This document shows, one piece after another, positions 43,994 to 52,401 of a stretch of DNA of 64,000 bases. The notes under the pieces were generated by a model, which did not search any database, had not been told where the DNA came from, and saw only the letters and a program-made list of their open reading frames with translations. This stretch comes from Pseudomonas sp. F(2018) (lineage in GTDB: Bacteria; Pseudomonadota; Gammaproteobacteria; Pseudomonadales; Pseudomonadaceae): NCBI RefSeq assembly GCF_005508865.1, contig NZ_SCOM01000004.1, positions 372,001-436,000 of the forward strand, written 5' to 3'. The position numbers and the translations under genes were made by a program. The stretch's first letter is position 1. The number at the start of each line of letters is the position of its first letter.

Positions 43994-44061
43994 TTTCCCC
44001 GATTGCGCCGCCTGGGTAGCCTTGCCGGCAATTGCCCTTGTCGGGGCCGTGCCCATCTCAA
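43980..44061 (+). promoter_or_regulatory. Nested inverted repeats in the trxB leader
   Basis: The outer arms TTGAGAATGGGCA (43980-43992) and TGCCCATCTCAA (44050-44061) pair over 12 bases with one bulged A. Inner arms CCCCGA (43997-44002) and TCGGGG (44041-44046) pair inside them, enclosing overlapping palindromes TTGCCGGCAA and GGCAATTGCC. It could fold in the RNA leader of trxB, ending 49 bases before the ATG. Confidence 0.5.
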
Positions 44062-44110
44062 GCCTTCCCCAAGTGCTGCGGGCCGGTCCCTTTTTCTTCA
44101 GGAGTTGGCC

Positions 44111-45058
44111 ATGTCCGCTACCCGCCACGCCCGCGTGATCATTCTCGGCTCCGGCCCCGCCGGCTACAGCGCCGCCGTGTACGCGGCGCGCGCCAACCTC
44201 AAGCCGCTGCTGATCACCGGCATCCAGGCCGGTGGCCAGCTGACCACCACCACCGAGGTCGACAACTGGCCCGGCGATCCCCATGGCCTCACCGGCCCGG
44301 CGCTGATGCAGCGCATGCAGGAGCACGCCGAGCGCTTCGAGACCGAGATCGTCTTCGACCATATCAACGCCGTGGACCTGGCCGGCAAGCCCTTCACCCT
44401 GGTCGGCGACAGCGCCACCTACACCGCCGACGCGCTGATCATCGCCACCGGCGCCAGCGCCCGTTACCTGGGCCTGCCCTCGGAGGAGGCGTTCATGGGC
44501 CGCGGCGTGTCCGCCTGCGCCACCTGCGATGGCTTCTTCTACCGCAACCGCGAGGTGGCGGTGGTTGGCGGCGGCAACACCGCCGTGGAGGAGGCGCTGT
44601 ACCTGGCCAATATCGCCAGCAAGGTGACCCTGGTGCATCGCCGCGAGACCTTCCGCGCCGAGAAGATCCTGCAGGACAAGCTGCGTGCGCGCATCGCCGA
44701 AGGCAAGATCGAGCTGCGCCTGAACGCCGCGGTGGACGAGGTGCTGGGCGACGCCAGCGGGGTAACCGGCGTGCGCCTGAGGCACAACGACGGGGCCAGC
44801 AGCGAGCTGCGCGTCGACGGCCTGTTCGTCGCCATCGGCCACACGCCCAACACCTCGCTGTTCGACGGCCAACTGGTGCTGAAGGATGGCTATCTGGTGG
44901 TCAACGGCGGGCGCGACGGCAATGCCACCGCGACCAGCATCCCCGGTGTGTTCGCCGCCGGCGACGTGGCCGACTCGGTGTACCGCCAGGCCATCACCTC
45001 GGCTGGCGCCGGCTGCATGGCGGCGCTGGATGTGGAGCGTTATCTCGACTCGATCTGA
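44111..45058 (+). CDS. trxB: Thioredoxin reductase
   Basis: The protein has 315 residues from ATG 44111 after CAGGAG. It is a FAD- and NADPH-dependent flavoprotein reducing thioredoxin in the cytoplasm. The FAD motif GSGPAG is at 13-18, the redox-active CATC at 136-139, the NADPH motif GGGNTAVEEA and the second FAD motif GVFAAGDVAD are present. In P. aeruginosa the homologue trxB2 follows ahpB (from memory); here no ahpB gene is present, but an OxyR-like site is. It is closed by a bidirectional terminator. Confidence 0.97.
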   Translation: MSATRHARVIILGSGPAGYSAAVYAARANLKPLLITGIQAGGQLTTTTEVDNWPGDPHGLTGPALMQRMQEHAERFETEIVFDHINAVDLAGKPFTLVGDSATYTADALIIATGASARYLGLPSEEAFMGRGVSACATCDGFFYRNREVAVVGGGNTAVEEALYLANIASKVTLVHRRETFRAEKILQDKLRARIAEGKIELRLNAAVDEVLGDASGVTGVRLRHNDGASSELRVDGLFVAIGHTPNTSLFDGQLVLKDGYLVVNGGRDGNATATSIPGVFAAGDVADSVYRQAITSAGAGCMAALDVERYLDSI

Positions 45059-45074
45059 GTTCTGTCTGGCCATG

Positions 45075-45101
45075 AAAAAGCCCCGCGATGCGGGGCTTTT
45101 T
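45075..45101. terminator. Bidirectional intrinsic terminator after trxB
   Basis: The palindrome AAAAAGCCCCGC/GCGGGGCTTTTT with loop GAT lies between trxB and the convergent small gene. Confidence 0.9.
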
Positions 45102-45196
45102 CGTTCTCACCGGTCCACTCGCCGCCTTTCACCCCCGCTCATGTTCGGCACGTGGCGCGCCGGAGCGATTGCTGTGGGTGGCCTGGGTGCGAAGGA

Positions 45197-45595
45197 CTAG
45201 CCGCCCAGGAGGTCGTGGGAGTCCAGCAGGCGGTAGGCGATTTCCGGCTGGCGCTCCAGGCCGCGGCGGATGGCGGCGGGGATCGCCTGGCGGGTCTTGC
45301 GGCACAGGCCCGGCAATGGGGCGATGGTGATGGCGATGCCGCGCATGCTGCGCACCTCGTTCAAGCCTGGCGCCACTTCCACGCGGATGCCGAGCTGTTC
45401 GTACATGCGCTGCTGCATGTGCCGCAGGTCGTCCAGGCTCTTCAGATTCTCCAGGCGCTCCAGCAGGCGCTGCTCCTCGTTGCGGGTCAGCAGCAGGATG
45501 CGCATGTCGCTGCCGGAGCTGTCCAGCAGCCGCTCGCGCTCGCAGTCGCAGGCACCGGGTGGGCAGGGTTGGCGGAGCTGGGGTGGGGATGACAT
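45197..45595 (-). CDS. Conserved hypothetical protein with an N-terminal Cys cluster
   Basis: The 132-residue protein starts MSSPPQLRQPCPPGACDCER and has three cysteines (CPPGACDC) near the N-terminus, which could bind metal. A charged helical region follows (LLERLENLKSLDDLRHMQQRM) and then EVAPGLNEVRSMRGIAITI. There is no signal peptide. I do not recognise a named family. A gene of similar size follows trxB in P. aeruginosa (from memory). The codon use is normal for the region, which supports a real gene. Confidence 0.7.
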   Translation of the reverse strand: MSSPPQLRQPCPPGACDCERERLLDSSGSDMRILLLTRNEEQRLLERLENLKSLDDLRHMQQRMYEQLGIRVEVAPGLNEVRSMRGIAITIAPLPGLCRKTRQAIPAAIRRGLERQPEIAYRLLDSHDLLGG

Positions 45596-45714
45596 GGGTG
45601 TCGATCATAGCCAGCCCGCTTCGTGCTTGCCCAGCGGGCGTGCCGACCTCCCGTCGGCCACTGCGACCGGTGTTCAGGTGGCCCGCGCCACCGCGCGAAT
45701 TTCATACGTCCATG

Positions 45715-45739
45715 AAAAAGCCCCGCCTGAGCGGGGCTT
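45715..45739 (-). terminator. Intrinsic terminator after xenB
   Basis: On the minus strand the stem AAGCCCCGC/GCGGGGCTT with loop TCAG runs into T5, 21 bases after the xenB stop. Confidence 0.9.
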
Positions 45740-45760
45740 GGTGCATCCGGGGCGATGCGG

Positions 45761-46810
45761 TTACAGGCGCGGATAGTCGATATAGCCGACCGGGCCCTGG
45801 GCGTAGAACAGCTCCGGGCGCGCCTCGTTGAGCGGGGCGTCCTTGGACAGGCGCTCGACCAGGTCCGGGTTGGCGATGAAGGGTACGCCGAAGGCGACGG
45901 CGTCGGCCTTGCCGTCCGCCAGCCAGGCGTTGGCCTGATCCTTGGTGAAGCGCTCGTTGGCGATGACCAGGCCGCCGAACTGCTCCTTGATAAAGGGAGT
46001 CAGGCTGTCGTCGGCCTCCCTCTCGCGGGTGCAGATAAAGGCCACGCCACGCTTACCCAGCTCGCGGGCCACATAGCCGAAGGTTTCGCGCGGGTCGGCA
46101 TCGCCCATGTCGTGGAGGTCGCGGCGTGGCGACAGGTGCACGCCGACGCGATCGGCACCCCACACCGAGATCGCCGCGTCGGTGACTTCCAGCAGCAGGC
46201 GCGCGCGGTTCTCGATGGAGCCACCGTATTGGTCGCCGCGCTGGTTGGTGCTGCTCTGCAGGAACTGGTCGAGCAGGTAGCCGTTGGCGCCGTGGATCTC
46301 CACGCCGTCGAAGCCGGCGGCCTTGGCGTTTTCCGCGCCGTGGCGGTAGGCCTCGACGATGTCGGCGATCTCCTCGGTCTCCAGGGCGCGCGGGGTCTCG
46401 AAGCCCTTCATCGGACGGACCAGGCTGACGTGGCCGGCCGGCGCGATGGCGCTGGGGGCGACCGGCAGCTCGCCGTTCAGGTAGATCGGGTCGGAGATGC
46501 GGCCGACGTGCCACAGCTGCAGGAAGATGCGCCCGCCGTTGGCATGCACGGCGCGGGTGACATTGTGCCAGCCGCGTACCTGGTCTTCCGACCAGATGCC
46601 GGGGGTGTCCGGGTAGCCGACGCCCATCGGAGTGACCGAGGTGGCCTCGCTGAGGATCAGGCCGGCCGAGGCGCGCTGCACGTAGTACTCGGCCATCAGC
46701 GCGTTGGGCACGCGGCCTTCGTCGGCGCGGCAGCGGGTCAGCGGGGCCATGATGATGCGGTTGGGCAGCTCCAGGCTGCCGAGCTTGATGGGGTCGAACA
46801 GGGTAGTCAT
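45761..46810 (-). CDS. xenB: Xenobiotic reductase B (alkene reductase, OYE family)
   Basis: The 349-residue FMN enzyme reduces nitro esters and activated alkenes with NAD(P)H. It has the XenB-like N-terminus NRIIMAPLTRCRADEGRVPN, IFLQLWHVGRISDP, the ligand pair in EIHGANGYLLDQFLQ, NQRGDQYGGSIENR and the C-terminal GPVGYIDYPRL. It is the third gene of the operon pyeR-pyeM-xenB, 18 bases after pyeM, with a GGAGG ribosome site. It is therefore likely repressed by PyeR. Confidence 0.95.
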   Translation of the reverse strand: MTTLFDPIKLGSLELPNRIIMAPLTRCRADEGRVPNALMAEYYVQRASAGLILSEATSVTPMGVGYPDTPGIWSEDQVRGWHNVTRAVHANGGRIFLQLWHVGRISDPIYLNGELPVAPSAIAPAGHVSLVRPMKGFETPRALETEEIADIVEAYRHGAENAKAAGFDGVEIHGANGYLLDQFLQSSTNQRGDQYGGSIENRARLLLEVTDAAISVWGADRVGVHLSPRRDLHDMGDADPRETFGYVARELGKRGVAFICTREREADDSLTPFIKEQFGGLVIANERFTKDQANAWLADGKADAVAFGVPFIANPDLVERLSKDAPLNEARPELFYAQGPVGYIDYPRL

Positions 46811-46828
46811 GGTGCAGCCTCCAGTGGG

Positions 46829-47998
46829 TCAGTCGAGCAGGGCTTCGGCAGGGCTTGCGCTACTGCCGAAGGAGAAAGTGAGCAGGGCGGCGACCAGCGC
46901 CAGCGCGGCCAGCACGGCGGCGGCCAGCGGCACGCTGGTCAGCCCCAGGCCCTGGCTGATGACCAGGCCGCCGACCCAGGCACCCAGGGCGTTGCCCAGG
47001 TTGAACGCGCCGATGTTGAGGGTGGCCACCAGATTCGGTGCGGCCTGGCCGAAGTTCATCACGTTGACCTGCAGGGCCGGCACGGCGGCGAAGGCGGCCA
47101 TGGCCCAGAGCAGCAGGTTGATCTCCAACGGCACCAGCAGCGGGCTGGTCCAGCGCACCAGGGTGGAGAACAGCGCCAGGGTCAGCAGGATGGCGGCCAG
47201 GGCCTTGGCCAGGTTCCAGTCGGCGAGTCGCCCACCGATCAGGTTGCCGAGGGTCAGGCCCACGCCGATCAGCAGCAGGGTCCAGGTGATGCCACGTGGC
47301 GACACTCCGGTGACCTCGCCGAGCAGCGGCGCGATATAGGTGAACAGGGCGAACACGGCGGCGGAGAACAGCACGGTGGTGGACAGCGCCAGCCACAGCC
47401 CGGCACCGCGCATGGCTTTGAGTTCGCCACGCAGGTCGGTCGGCTCCTGTTCGCGACTACTCGGCAGCACGCGCCACAGACCGATAAAGGCGACGATGCC
47501 GATGGCGGTCACGGCCCAGAAGGTCGAGCGCCAGCCGGCGTATTGGCCGAGCGCGGTACCCAGCGGTACGCCGAGCACGTTGGCCAGGGTCAGGCCGGTG
47601 AACATCAGGGCCACGGCCGAGGCTTTGCGGTTCTCCGGCACCAGGCTGGCGGCGACCACCGAGCCGATGCCGAAGAAGGCGCCGTGGCACAGCGCGGTGA
47701 CCACCCGCGCCACCATCAGCAGCTCGTAGTCGGCGGCGGTGGCGCACAGCAGGTTGCCCAGCGCGAAGATGCCCATCAGCGCCAGCAGGGCCAGCTTGCG
47801 TGGCCAGTTGGCGGTGACCAGGGCCATGAACGGTGCGCCGAGCGCCACGCCGAGGGCATAGCCGGTGACCAGCCAGCCGGCGCCGGGGATGGACACGCCG
47901 AGGTCGGTGGCCACCTCGGGCAGCAGGCCCATGATGACGAATTCCGTGGTGCCGATGGCAAACGCGGACAGAGCGAGGACGAGAAGCGGTAACGGCAT
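46829..47998 (-). CDS. pyeM: MFS transporter PyeM (DHA1 family)
   Basis: The protein has 389 residues from the ATG at 47998, preceded by AGGAG; the frame is open 25 codons further upstream. There are twelve predicted membrane helices. The N-terminus LALSAFAIGTTEFVIMGLLPEVA and the motif GVALGAPFMALVTANWPRK are typical of AraJ/YdhP-type drug/sugar efflux permeases. It lies between pyeR and xenB in one operon, suggesting export of a xenobiotic or its reduced product. The substrate is unknown. Confidence 0.92.
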   Translation of the reverse strand: MPLPLLVLALSAFAIGTTEFVIMGLLPEVATDLGVSIPGAGWLVTGYALGVALGAPFMALVTANWPRKLALLALMGIFALGNLLCATAADYELLMVARVVTALCHGAFFGIGSVVAASLVPENRKASAVALMFTGLTLANVLGVPLGTALGQYAGWRSTFWAVTAIGIVAFIGLWRVLPSSREQEPTDLRGELKAMRGAGLWLALSTTVLFSAAVFALFTYIAPLLGEVTGVSPRGITWTLLLIGVGLTLGNLIGGRLADWNLAKALAAILLTLALFSTLVRWTSPLLVPLEINLLLWAMAAFAAVPALQVNVMNFGQAAPNLVATLNIGAFNLGNALGAWVGGLVISQGLGLTSVPLAAAVLAALALVAALLTFSFGSSASPAEALLD

Positions 47999-48056
47999 GG
48001 GGCCGGCTCCTGGAAATTCGGTTGGAAGAGGTGGCCTGCTGCGGGCAGGCATCCAC

Positions 48057-48362
48057 TCAGAGCTGGGCGTCAAGGTCCTTGAGGAAGGCCTGGATGACCT
48101 CCTCGTTACGCTTGAAGAAACTCCATTGGCCGACCTTGCGACAGGTCACCAGACCGGCACGCTGCAGGGTTGCCAGATGCACCGACACGCTCGACTGGGA
48201 CAGGCCGCAACGCTCGAACTTGCCGGCGCAGACGCCGAGCTCCAGCGGGTGGTCCTGGTCGGCGAAATGCTTCTCCGGCTCCTTGAGCCATTGCAGGATC
48301 TCGCGGCGGACCGGATGGGCCAGGGCCTTGATGATTTCGTCGATGTCGATCGGGCTGCTCAT
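48057..48362 (-). CDS. pyeR: ArsR-family repressor PyeR
   Basis: The 101-residue winged-helix repressor begins ALAHPVRREILQWLKEP and has the recognition region GLSQSSVSVHLATLQRAGLV. Cys45 and Cys52 (GVCAGKFERCGLSQS) lie at the start of the recognition helix and could act as a redox or metal switch. The order ArsR-MFS-XenB matches the pyeR-pyeM-xenB operon of P. aeruginosa, which PyeR represses. A palindrome just upstream is its likely operator. Confidence 0.92.
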   Translation of the reverse strand: MSSPIDIDEIIKALAHPVRREILQWLKEPEKHFADQDHPLELGVCAGKFERCGLSQSSVSVHLATLQRAGLVTCRKVGQWSFFKRNEEVIQAFLKDLDAQL

Positions 48363-48376
48363 GCTGGTGCTGTCGC

Positions 48377-48418
48377 ATATCGGGTTGAGGCGAACTCTAT
48401 ATCGGGTTGGACCGATAT
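48377..48418. promoter_or_regulatory. PyeR operator candidate
   Basis: ATATCGG-N6-CCGATAT (48399-48418) is a perfect inverted repeat. A second ATATCGGGTTG stands 22 bases before it (48377-48387). Both lie 15 to 56 bases upstream of the pyeR start. Confidence 0.65.
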
Positions 48419-48473
48419 GGGGATCGTTTGTGCCGATACTGACTATCAGTGCAGCTGATGGGGTGGGCAGTCG

Positions 48474-48537
48474 GTAGGCGAGCTCTGCTCGCGAAGTGTT
48501 CAGCGCGCAGTGGTTCGCGAGCAGAGCTCGCTCCTAC
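48474..48537. repeat. Inverted pair of REP-like elements (REPIN)
   Basis: The sequence GTAGGCGAGCTCTGCTCGCGAA (two parts: GTAGGCGAGC, TCTGCTCGCGAA) at 48474-48495 is followed by its near-complement at 48514-48537 (TTCGCGAGCAGAGC, TCGCTCCTAC). The 18-base spacer is unrelated. The core matches the common Pseudomonas REP type with a GTAGGAGCGAGC head. It sits between pyeR and the rubredoxin stop. Confidence 0.75.
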
Positions 48538-48544
48538 GAGGGGA

Positions 48545-48712
48545 TTATTCCGCCAGCGCTTCGAACTCGTCCTTCACCCGGATGGCGCAGTCCGGGCAGG
48601 CGAAGTCGTCCGGCAGTTCCTCCCAGGGTGTGCCCGGTGGGTAGCCATGGTGCGGCTCGCCCATGGCCTCGTCGTAGCAATAGCCGCATTCCGGGCAGCG
48701 ATGGCGGCTCAT
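48545..48712 (-). CDS. Rubredoxin
   Basis: The 55-residue protein starts MSRHRCPECGYCYDEAMGE and has the two iron-binding pairs CPECGY and CPDC, plus the aromatic core YPPGTPWEELPDDFACPDC. It passes single electrons to alkane hydroxylase. Its start overlaps the stop of alkB by ATGA, so the two are translationally coupled. The gene is too short to appear as an independent long frame. No rubredoxin reductase gene lies nearby. Confidence 0.94.
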   Translation of the reverse strand: MSRHRCPECGYCYDEAMGEPHHGYPPGTPWEELPDDFACPDCAIRVKDEFEALAE

Positions 48713-49869
48713 GCGCTGTGCTCGCCGAGGCCGTAGCGGCGCATCAGGCGCTCGCGGTGGCCGGGCTGGAAGTTGATCCGCGCCGCGTCGCCGTGCACGG
48801 CGGTGATCAGCCGTGGATTCATCACCTGGAACCACAGCGGCGGCACGTAGGCCACCAGGTACATGCCGAAGTAGCCGCTGGGCAGGCGCGGCAGGTCGGG
48901 GAAGTTGCGCAGCGACTGGTAGCGCCGCGTCGGGTGGGCGTGGTGATCGGAATGTCGTTGCAGGTGGAACAGCGCCCAGTTGGAGAACAGGTGGTTGCTG
49001 TTCCACGAGTGGTGCGGCTGGCATATCTCATAACGGCCGCTGTCCAGCTTGCGGCGCAGCAGGCCGTAGTGTTCCAGGTAGTTGGCCGAGGTCAGCTGGA
49101 AGGCGCCCCACAGGGCGGTCAGCAGCAGGTACGGCAGGATGGCGATGCCGAACGCCAGGGTCAGCCCGCCATACAGCGCCAGGCTGGCCAGCGCCGGCTG
49201 CAGCACCTCGTTGTCCAGGCTCCAGGTGCGCTTGCCACAGCGCGCCAGGCGTTCCTTTTCCAGCTGCCAGGCGCGGTGGAAGCCGCCGGGCATCTCGCGC
49301 AGGACGAAGCGGTAGATCGACTCGCCCATGCGCGACGAGGCCGGGTCTACCGGCGTGGCCACGTCGCGGTGGTGACCGCGGTTGTGCTCGATGTAGAAGT
49401 GCCCGTAGCAGGCCACGGCCAACGCGAGCTTGCCCAGCCAGCGCTCCAGCGTGCTTTTCTTGTGGCCCATCTCGTGGCCGAGGTTGATGGCGAAGCCGAG
49501 GCCACCGCCGGTGCTGATGATCATCGCCAGCACGCCATGCCAGGCCAGCGGCTGGGTGGCGACGAAGGCGGTGGTGGCGATGAAGGCCGCCCACAGTACT
49601 GGCACCAGCAGGTAGGTGATCCAGCGGTAGTAGGGGTCGGCCTCCAGCGCCGGCACCTCGGACTCGGGCGGGTTGCTCGGGTCCTCGCCGATCAGCGCAT
49701 CGAGCAGCGGCACGCCGAAGTAGAAGAACACCGGCGGCAGCCAGAGCCAGGCGTCGTGCGGCGATACCAGCAGGTACAGGGCGGGGCCGATCAGTCCCAG
49801 ACAGGGCACGAGCAGCGACAGCAGCCACAGTGGGCGTTTGCGATCACGGTAGGGCAGGGTGGCGGGCAT
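48709..49869 (-). CDS. alkB: Alkane 1-monooxygenase
   Basis: The protein has 386 residues from the ATG at 49869, preceded by GGAGAGAA; the frame extends 30 codons upstream without a good start. It is an integral di-iron enzyme hydroxylating terminal carbons of alkanes at the inner membrane. The histidine boxes are intact: HEMGHK (132-137), EHNRGHHRDVATPVD (161 on), NYLEHYGL and LQRHSDHHAHP (303-313). Six hydrophobic segments are visible. It is coupled to rubredoxin and diverges from an AraC regulator 125 bases away that could control it, as AraC-type AlkR does in Acinetobacter. Confidence 0.96.
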   Translation of the reverse strand: MPATLPYRDRKRPLWLLSLLVPCLGLIGPALYLLVSPHDAWLWLPPVFFYFGVPLLDALIGEDPSNPPESEVPALEADPYYRWITYLLVPVLWAAFIATTAFVATQPLAWHGVLAMIISTGGGLGFAINLGHEMGHKKSTLERWLGKLALAVACYGHFYIEHNRGHHRDVATPVDPASSRMGESIYRFVLREMPGGFHRAWQLEKERLARCGKRTWSLDNEVLQPALASLALYGGLTLAFGIAILPYLLLTALWGAFQLTSANYLEHYGLLRRKLDSGRYEICQPHHSWNSNHLFSNWALFHLQRHSDHHAHPTRRYQSLRNFPDLPRLPSGYFGMYLVAYVPPLWFQVMNPRLITAVHGDAARINFQPGHRERLMRRYGLGEHSA

Positions 49870-49994
49870 TGTTGTTCTCTCCACGGTTCTTCGACCTGGG
49901 TCCAGCATGCGCTGGCGCGGCCAGTGGCATAACCGTTGAGCTGGGCAGAAAATCGTCATATGGTGACAGCTCGCTCCGCGCGTGGACCGCCGCC

Positions 49995-51020
49995 ATGGAC
50001 CCGAATCTCGCCCCGCTGCAACCCTGCCTGCACCCCATCTACGCCCGCCTGTTGTGCGCGGCGTTGCGCCAGCGCGGCTTCGGCGAGGCCGAGATCCTGC
50101 ACGGCACCGGGCTGGACTGGGCGCACCTGCACCGCGACAACCGCCCGCTCAACTTCGCCCAGGTGCAGCGCCTGATCCGTCGCGGCATCCAGCTCACCGA
50201 CTGCCCCTGGCTGGGCCTGGAAGTCGGCTGCGCTATGCCGGTATCGGCCCACGGCCCGGTGGGCTACGCCGCCGCCCTGTGCCCGGACCTGCGCGGCGTG
50301 CTGGCGGTGCTCGAGCGCTTCAGCGTGCTGCGCCTGTCCAGCCTGCGCCTCGGTGGCGAGATCGAAGACGAGCGCTACCGCATCTGCGTCGAGGAGCTGT
50401 TCGACCTGGGCAACGTGCGCGAGCACATCTTCACCAGCCTGGCCGGTGTCTGCCTGCGCCTGCTGGAGGCGGTGTGCGGCGTGCTGCCGGACGACTGCCT
50501 GGCGTTCGCCTTCCCCTTCGCCGAGCCGCCCTGGTCGGCGCGCTATCGCGAGCTGCTCGGGCCCGGCGTCAGCTTCGGTGCCGAGCGCTTCAGCGTCAGC
50601 CTACCGCTGGAGTGGCTGGATCGCCCCAGCCTGAGCGCCGACCCCCAGGCCGCGCGCATCGCCCTGCGTGATTGCGAGCACCAGCTGCAGGGCGCCAGCC
50701 CCGGCGGCGACTGGACCAGCCGGGTGCAGCTGCGCCTGGTGGCCTGCGAGGGCAGCTACCCGACGCTGGAGCAGCTGGCGGACGAATTCCACCTGTCCGA
50801 ACGCACCCTGATCCGCCGCCTGCGCGACGAGGGCGTGCACTACCAGCAACTGCTCGACGAGGTGCGCCAGGAGCTGGCCTGCTGGCTGCTGCAGAGCACG
50901 CCGCTGAGCGTGGAGGCGGTGGCCGAGCGCCTGGGTTATCGCGACACCAGCAACTTCAGCCGCACCTTCCGCCGCTGGCTGGGCATGACGCCCAATGCCT
51001 GGCGCAAGGGGGCGGCGTGA
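49995..51020 (+). CDS. AraC-family transcriptional regulator (possible alkB activator)
   Basis: The protein has 341 residues from ATG 49995 (MDPNLAPLQPCLHPIYARLL); the longer open frame upstream has no better start. The PF12625-type N-terminal domain is followed by an AraC helix-turn-helix region (TLEQLADEFHLSERTLIRRL and VAERLGYRDTSNFSRTFRRW). It diverges from alkB-rubredoxin. Its stop overlaps the GTG start of the ACP phosphodiesterase gene. The intergenic region contains small dyads (CCAGC/GCTGG near 49902 and GTCA/TGAC near 49956) but no clear repeat. Confidence 0.88.
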   Translation: MDPNLAPLQPCLHPIYARLLCAALRQRGFGEAEILHGTGLDWAHLHRDNRPLNFAQVQRLIRRGIQLTDCPWLGLEVGCAMPVSAHGPVGYAAALCPDLRGVLAVLERFSVLRLSSLRLGGEIEDERYRICVEELFDLGNVREHIFTSLAGVCLRLLEAVCGVLPDDCLAFAFPFAEPPWSARYRELLGPGVSFGAERFSVSLPLEWLDRPSLSADPQAARIALRDCEHQLQGASPGGDWTSRVQLRLVACEGSYPTLEQLADEFHLSERTLIRRLRDEGVHYQQLLDEVRQELACWLLQSTPLSVEAVAERLGYRDTSNFSRTFRRWLGMTPNAWRKGAA

Positions 51021-51592
51021 ACTACCTGGCTCACCTGCACCTGGGCGGTGACGCGCCGCAGCAGCTGCTCGGCAGCCTGTACGGCGACTTCGTCAAGGGG
51101 CCGCTGGCGGGGCGCTTTCCGGCCGAGATCGAGGCGGCCATCCAGCTGCACCGGCGCATCGACGCCTTCACCGATCGCCACCCGCTGATCGAGCAGGCGC
51201 GCTCGCGCTTCCCCGCCGAGCGGCGGCGTACTTCGGGGATTCTCCTCGACCTGTTCTTCGACCATTGCCTGGCCCGCGACTGGGCCGAGTTCGCCGACGA
51301 GCCGCTGGCGCAGTTCACCGGCCGTGTCTATCGGGTGCTGGCCGCCCAGCCCGAGTTGCCCGAGCGCCTGGCCTATATCGCCCCGCGCATGGCGGCGCAG
51401 GACTGGCTGGGCAGCTACAGGGATTTTGCCGTGCTGGAGCAGGTGCTATTGGGCATGAGCCGACGGCTGTCACGGCCGCAGATGCTGGCCGGCGCCATGG
51501 GCGAGCTGGAGCGGCTGTACGAGCCGCTGAGCGCGGACTTCCGTGAGTTCTATCCCGAGCTGCAGCGCTTCGCCTGTCAGGCGGCGCGCTGA
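51017..51592 (+). CDS. acpH: Acyl carrier protein phosphodiesterase
   Basis: The protein has 191 residues from a GTG at 51017 that overlaps the AraC stop (GTGA). The AcpH family start NYLAHLHLGG is followed by LLGSLYGDFVKG, IQLHRRIDAFTDRHP and LLDLFFDHCLARDW, whose conserved His and Asp residues form the metal site of this HD-like hydrolase. It removes the 4'-phosphopantetheine arm from acyl carrier protein. Coupling to an AraC regulator is unusual. It converges on olsA with a 16-base overlap. Confidence 0.9.
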   Translation: MNYLAHLHLGGDAPQQLLGSLYGDFVKGPLAGRFPAEIEAAIQLHRRIDAFTDRHPLIEQARSRFPAERRRTSGILLDLFFDHCLARDWAEFADEPLAQFTGRVYRVLAAQPELPERLAYIAPRMAAQDWLGSYRDFAVLEQVLLGMSRRLSRPQMLAGAMGELERLYEPLSADFREFYPELQRFACQAAR

Positions 51593-52350
51593 GCCTGCTG
51601 CGCGTCTTCACCGAACAATGCTACTTGCACCGCCCGTTGCGCCTGGCGCGCCAGCACGTTGCGTTCCTGGCCGGCACTGGCGATGGGCGTGAGCAGCTGG
51701 ATCTGCACCTTGGCGCGATCCGCGGCGAACAGGCGCAGCAGGTGCGAGGGCAGGTCGTCGTCGCCGATAAAGGGCGCGACCAGGTCGGTCTCGCCATCGC
51801 GCAGGTAACGGATCGCCACCGGTTGCAGCGGCGTGCCGGTGTCGATGGCACTGGTCAACAGGCGACCGTGGAAGGTGCGTATCTGCTGGCCGTCGGTGGT
51901 GGTGCCTTCGGGGAAGATCAGCAACTGGCGTCCGGCGCTCAGGTGACGGTGCAGCTGGCGGGCGAGCAGGGCGCTGTCCCCGGAACCACGACGGATAAAC
52001 AGGGTGCCGGCCTTGTGCGCCAGCCAGCCGGCCAGCGGCCAGGTACGCACCTCGGCCTTGGACAGAAAGGACAGCGGCAGCAACTGGCCGAGCAGCGGAA
52101 TGTCGGTCCACGACACATGGTTGCTCAACCACAGGTGCGGGCCTTGCGGTAGCTCGCCCCGTACCTCGACCTCGAACGGCAGCGCGGCGCTCAGGCGGCG
52201 CATGAACCAGGCGGTGAGGCGCTGGCGCAGGCCCATCAGGTCGCCGCGGCGCACCCGCTCGGCCAGGGCGACGCCGCTGGCCAGCAGCATGCCGAGCAGC
52301 AGCACGGCGGCCAGACGGATGAGACGCAGGTAAAGGCGAAGTTTGATCAT
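51577..52350 (-). CDS. olsA: Lyso-ornithine lipid acyltransferase OlsA
   Basis: The protein has 257 residues from the ATG at 52350 (MIKLRLYLRLIRLAAVLLLG). An N-terminal membrane helix is followed by the acyltransferase motifs NHVSWTD (HX4D), AGTLFIRRG and FPEGTTTDG. It adds the second acyl chain to lyso-ornithine lipid at the inner membrane. It lies 51 bases after olsB on the same strand, which together build ornithine lipids, phosphorus-free membrane lipids. Confidence 0.92.
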   Translation of the reverse strand: MIKLRLYLRLIRLAAVLLLGMLLASGVALAERVRRGDLMGLRQRLTAWFMRRLSAALPFEVEVRGELPQGPHLWLSNHVSWTDIPLLGQLLPLSFLSKAEVRTWPLAGWLAHKAGTLFIRRGSGDSALLARQLHRHLSAGRQLLIFPEGTTTDGQQIRTFHGRLLTSAIDTGTPLQPVAIRYLRDGETDLVAPFIGDDDLPSHLLRLFAADRAKVQIQLLTPIASAGQERNVLARQAQRAVQVALFGEDAQQAQRAA

Positions 52351-52401
52351 CGTGACACTCGGGCAGCGGGAGAGCGGTGGGGTCGCCCCCACGCTCGGCG
52401 G

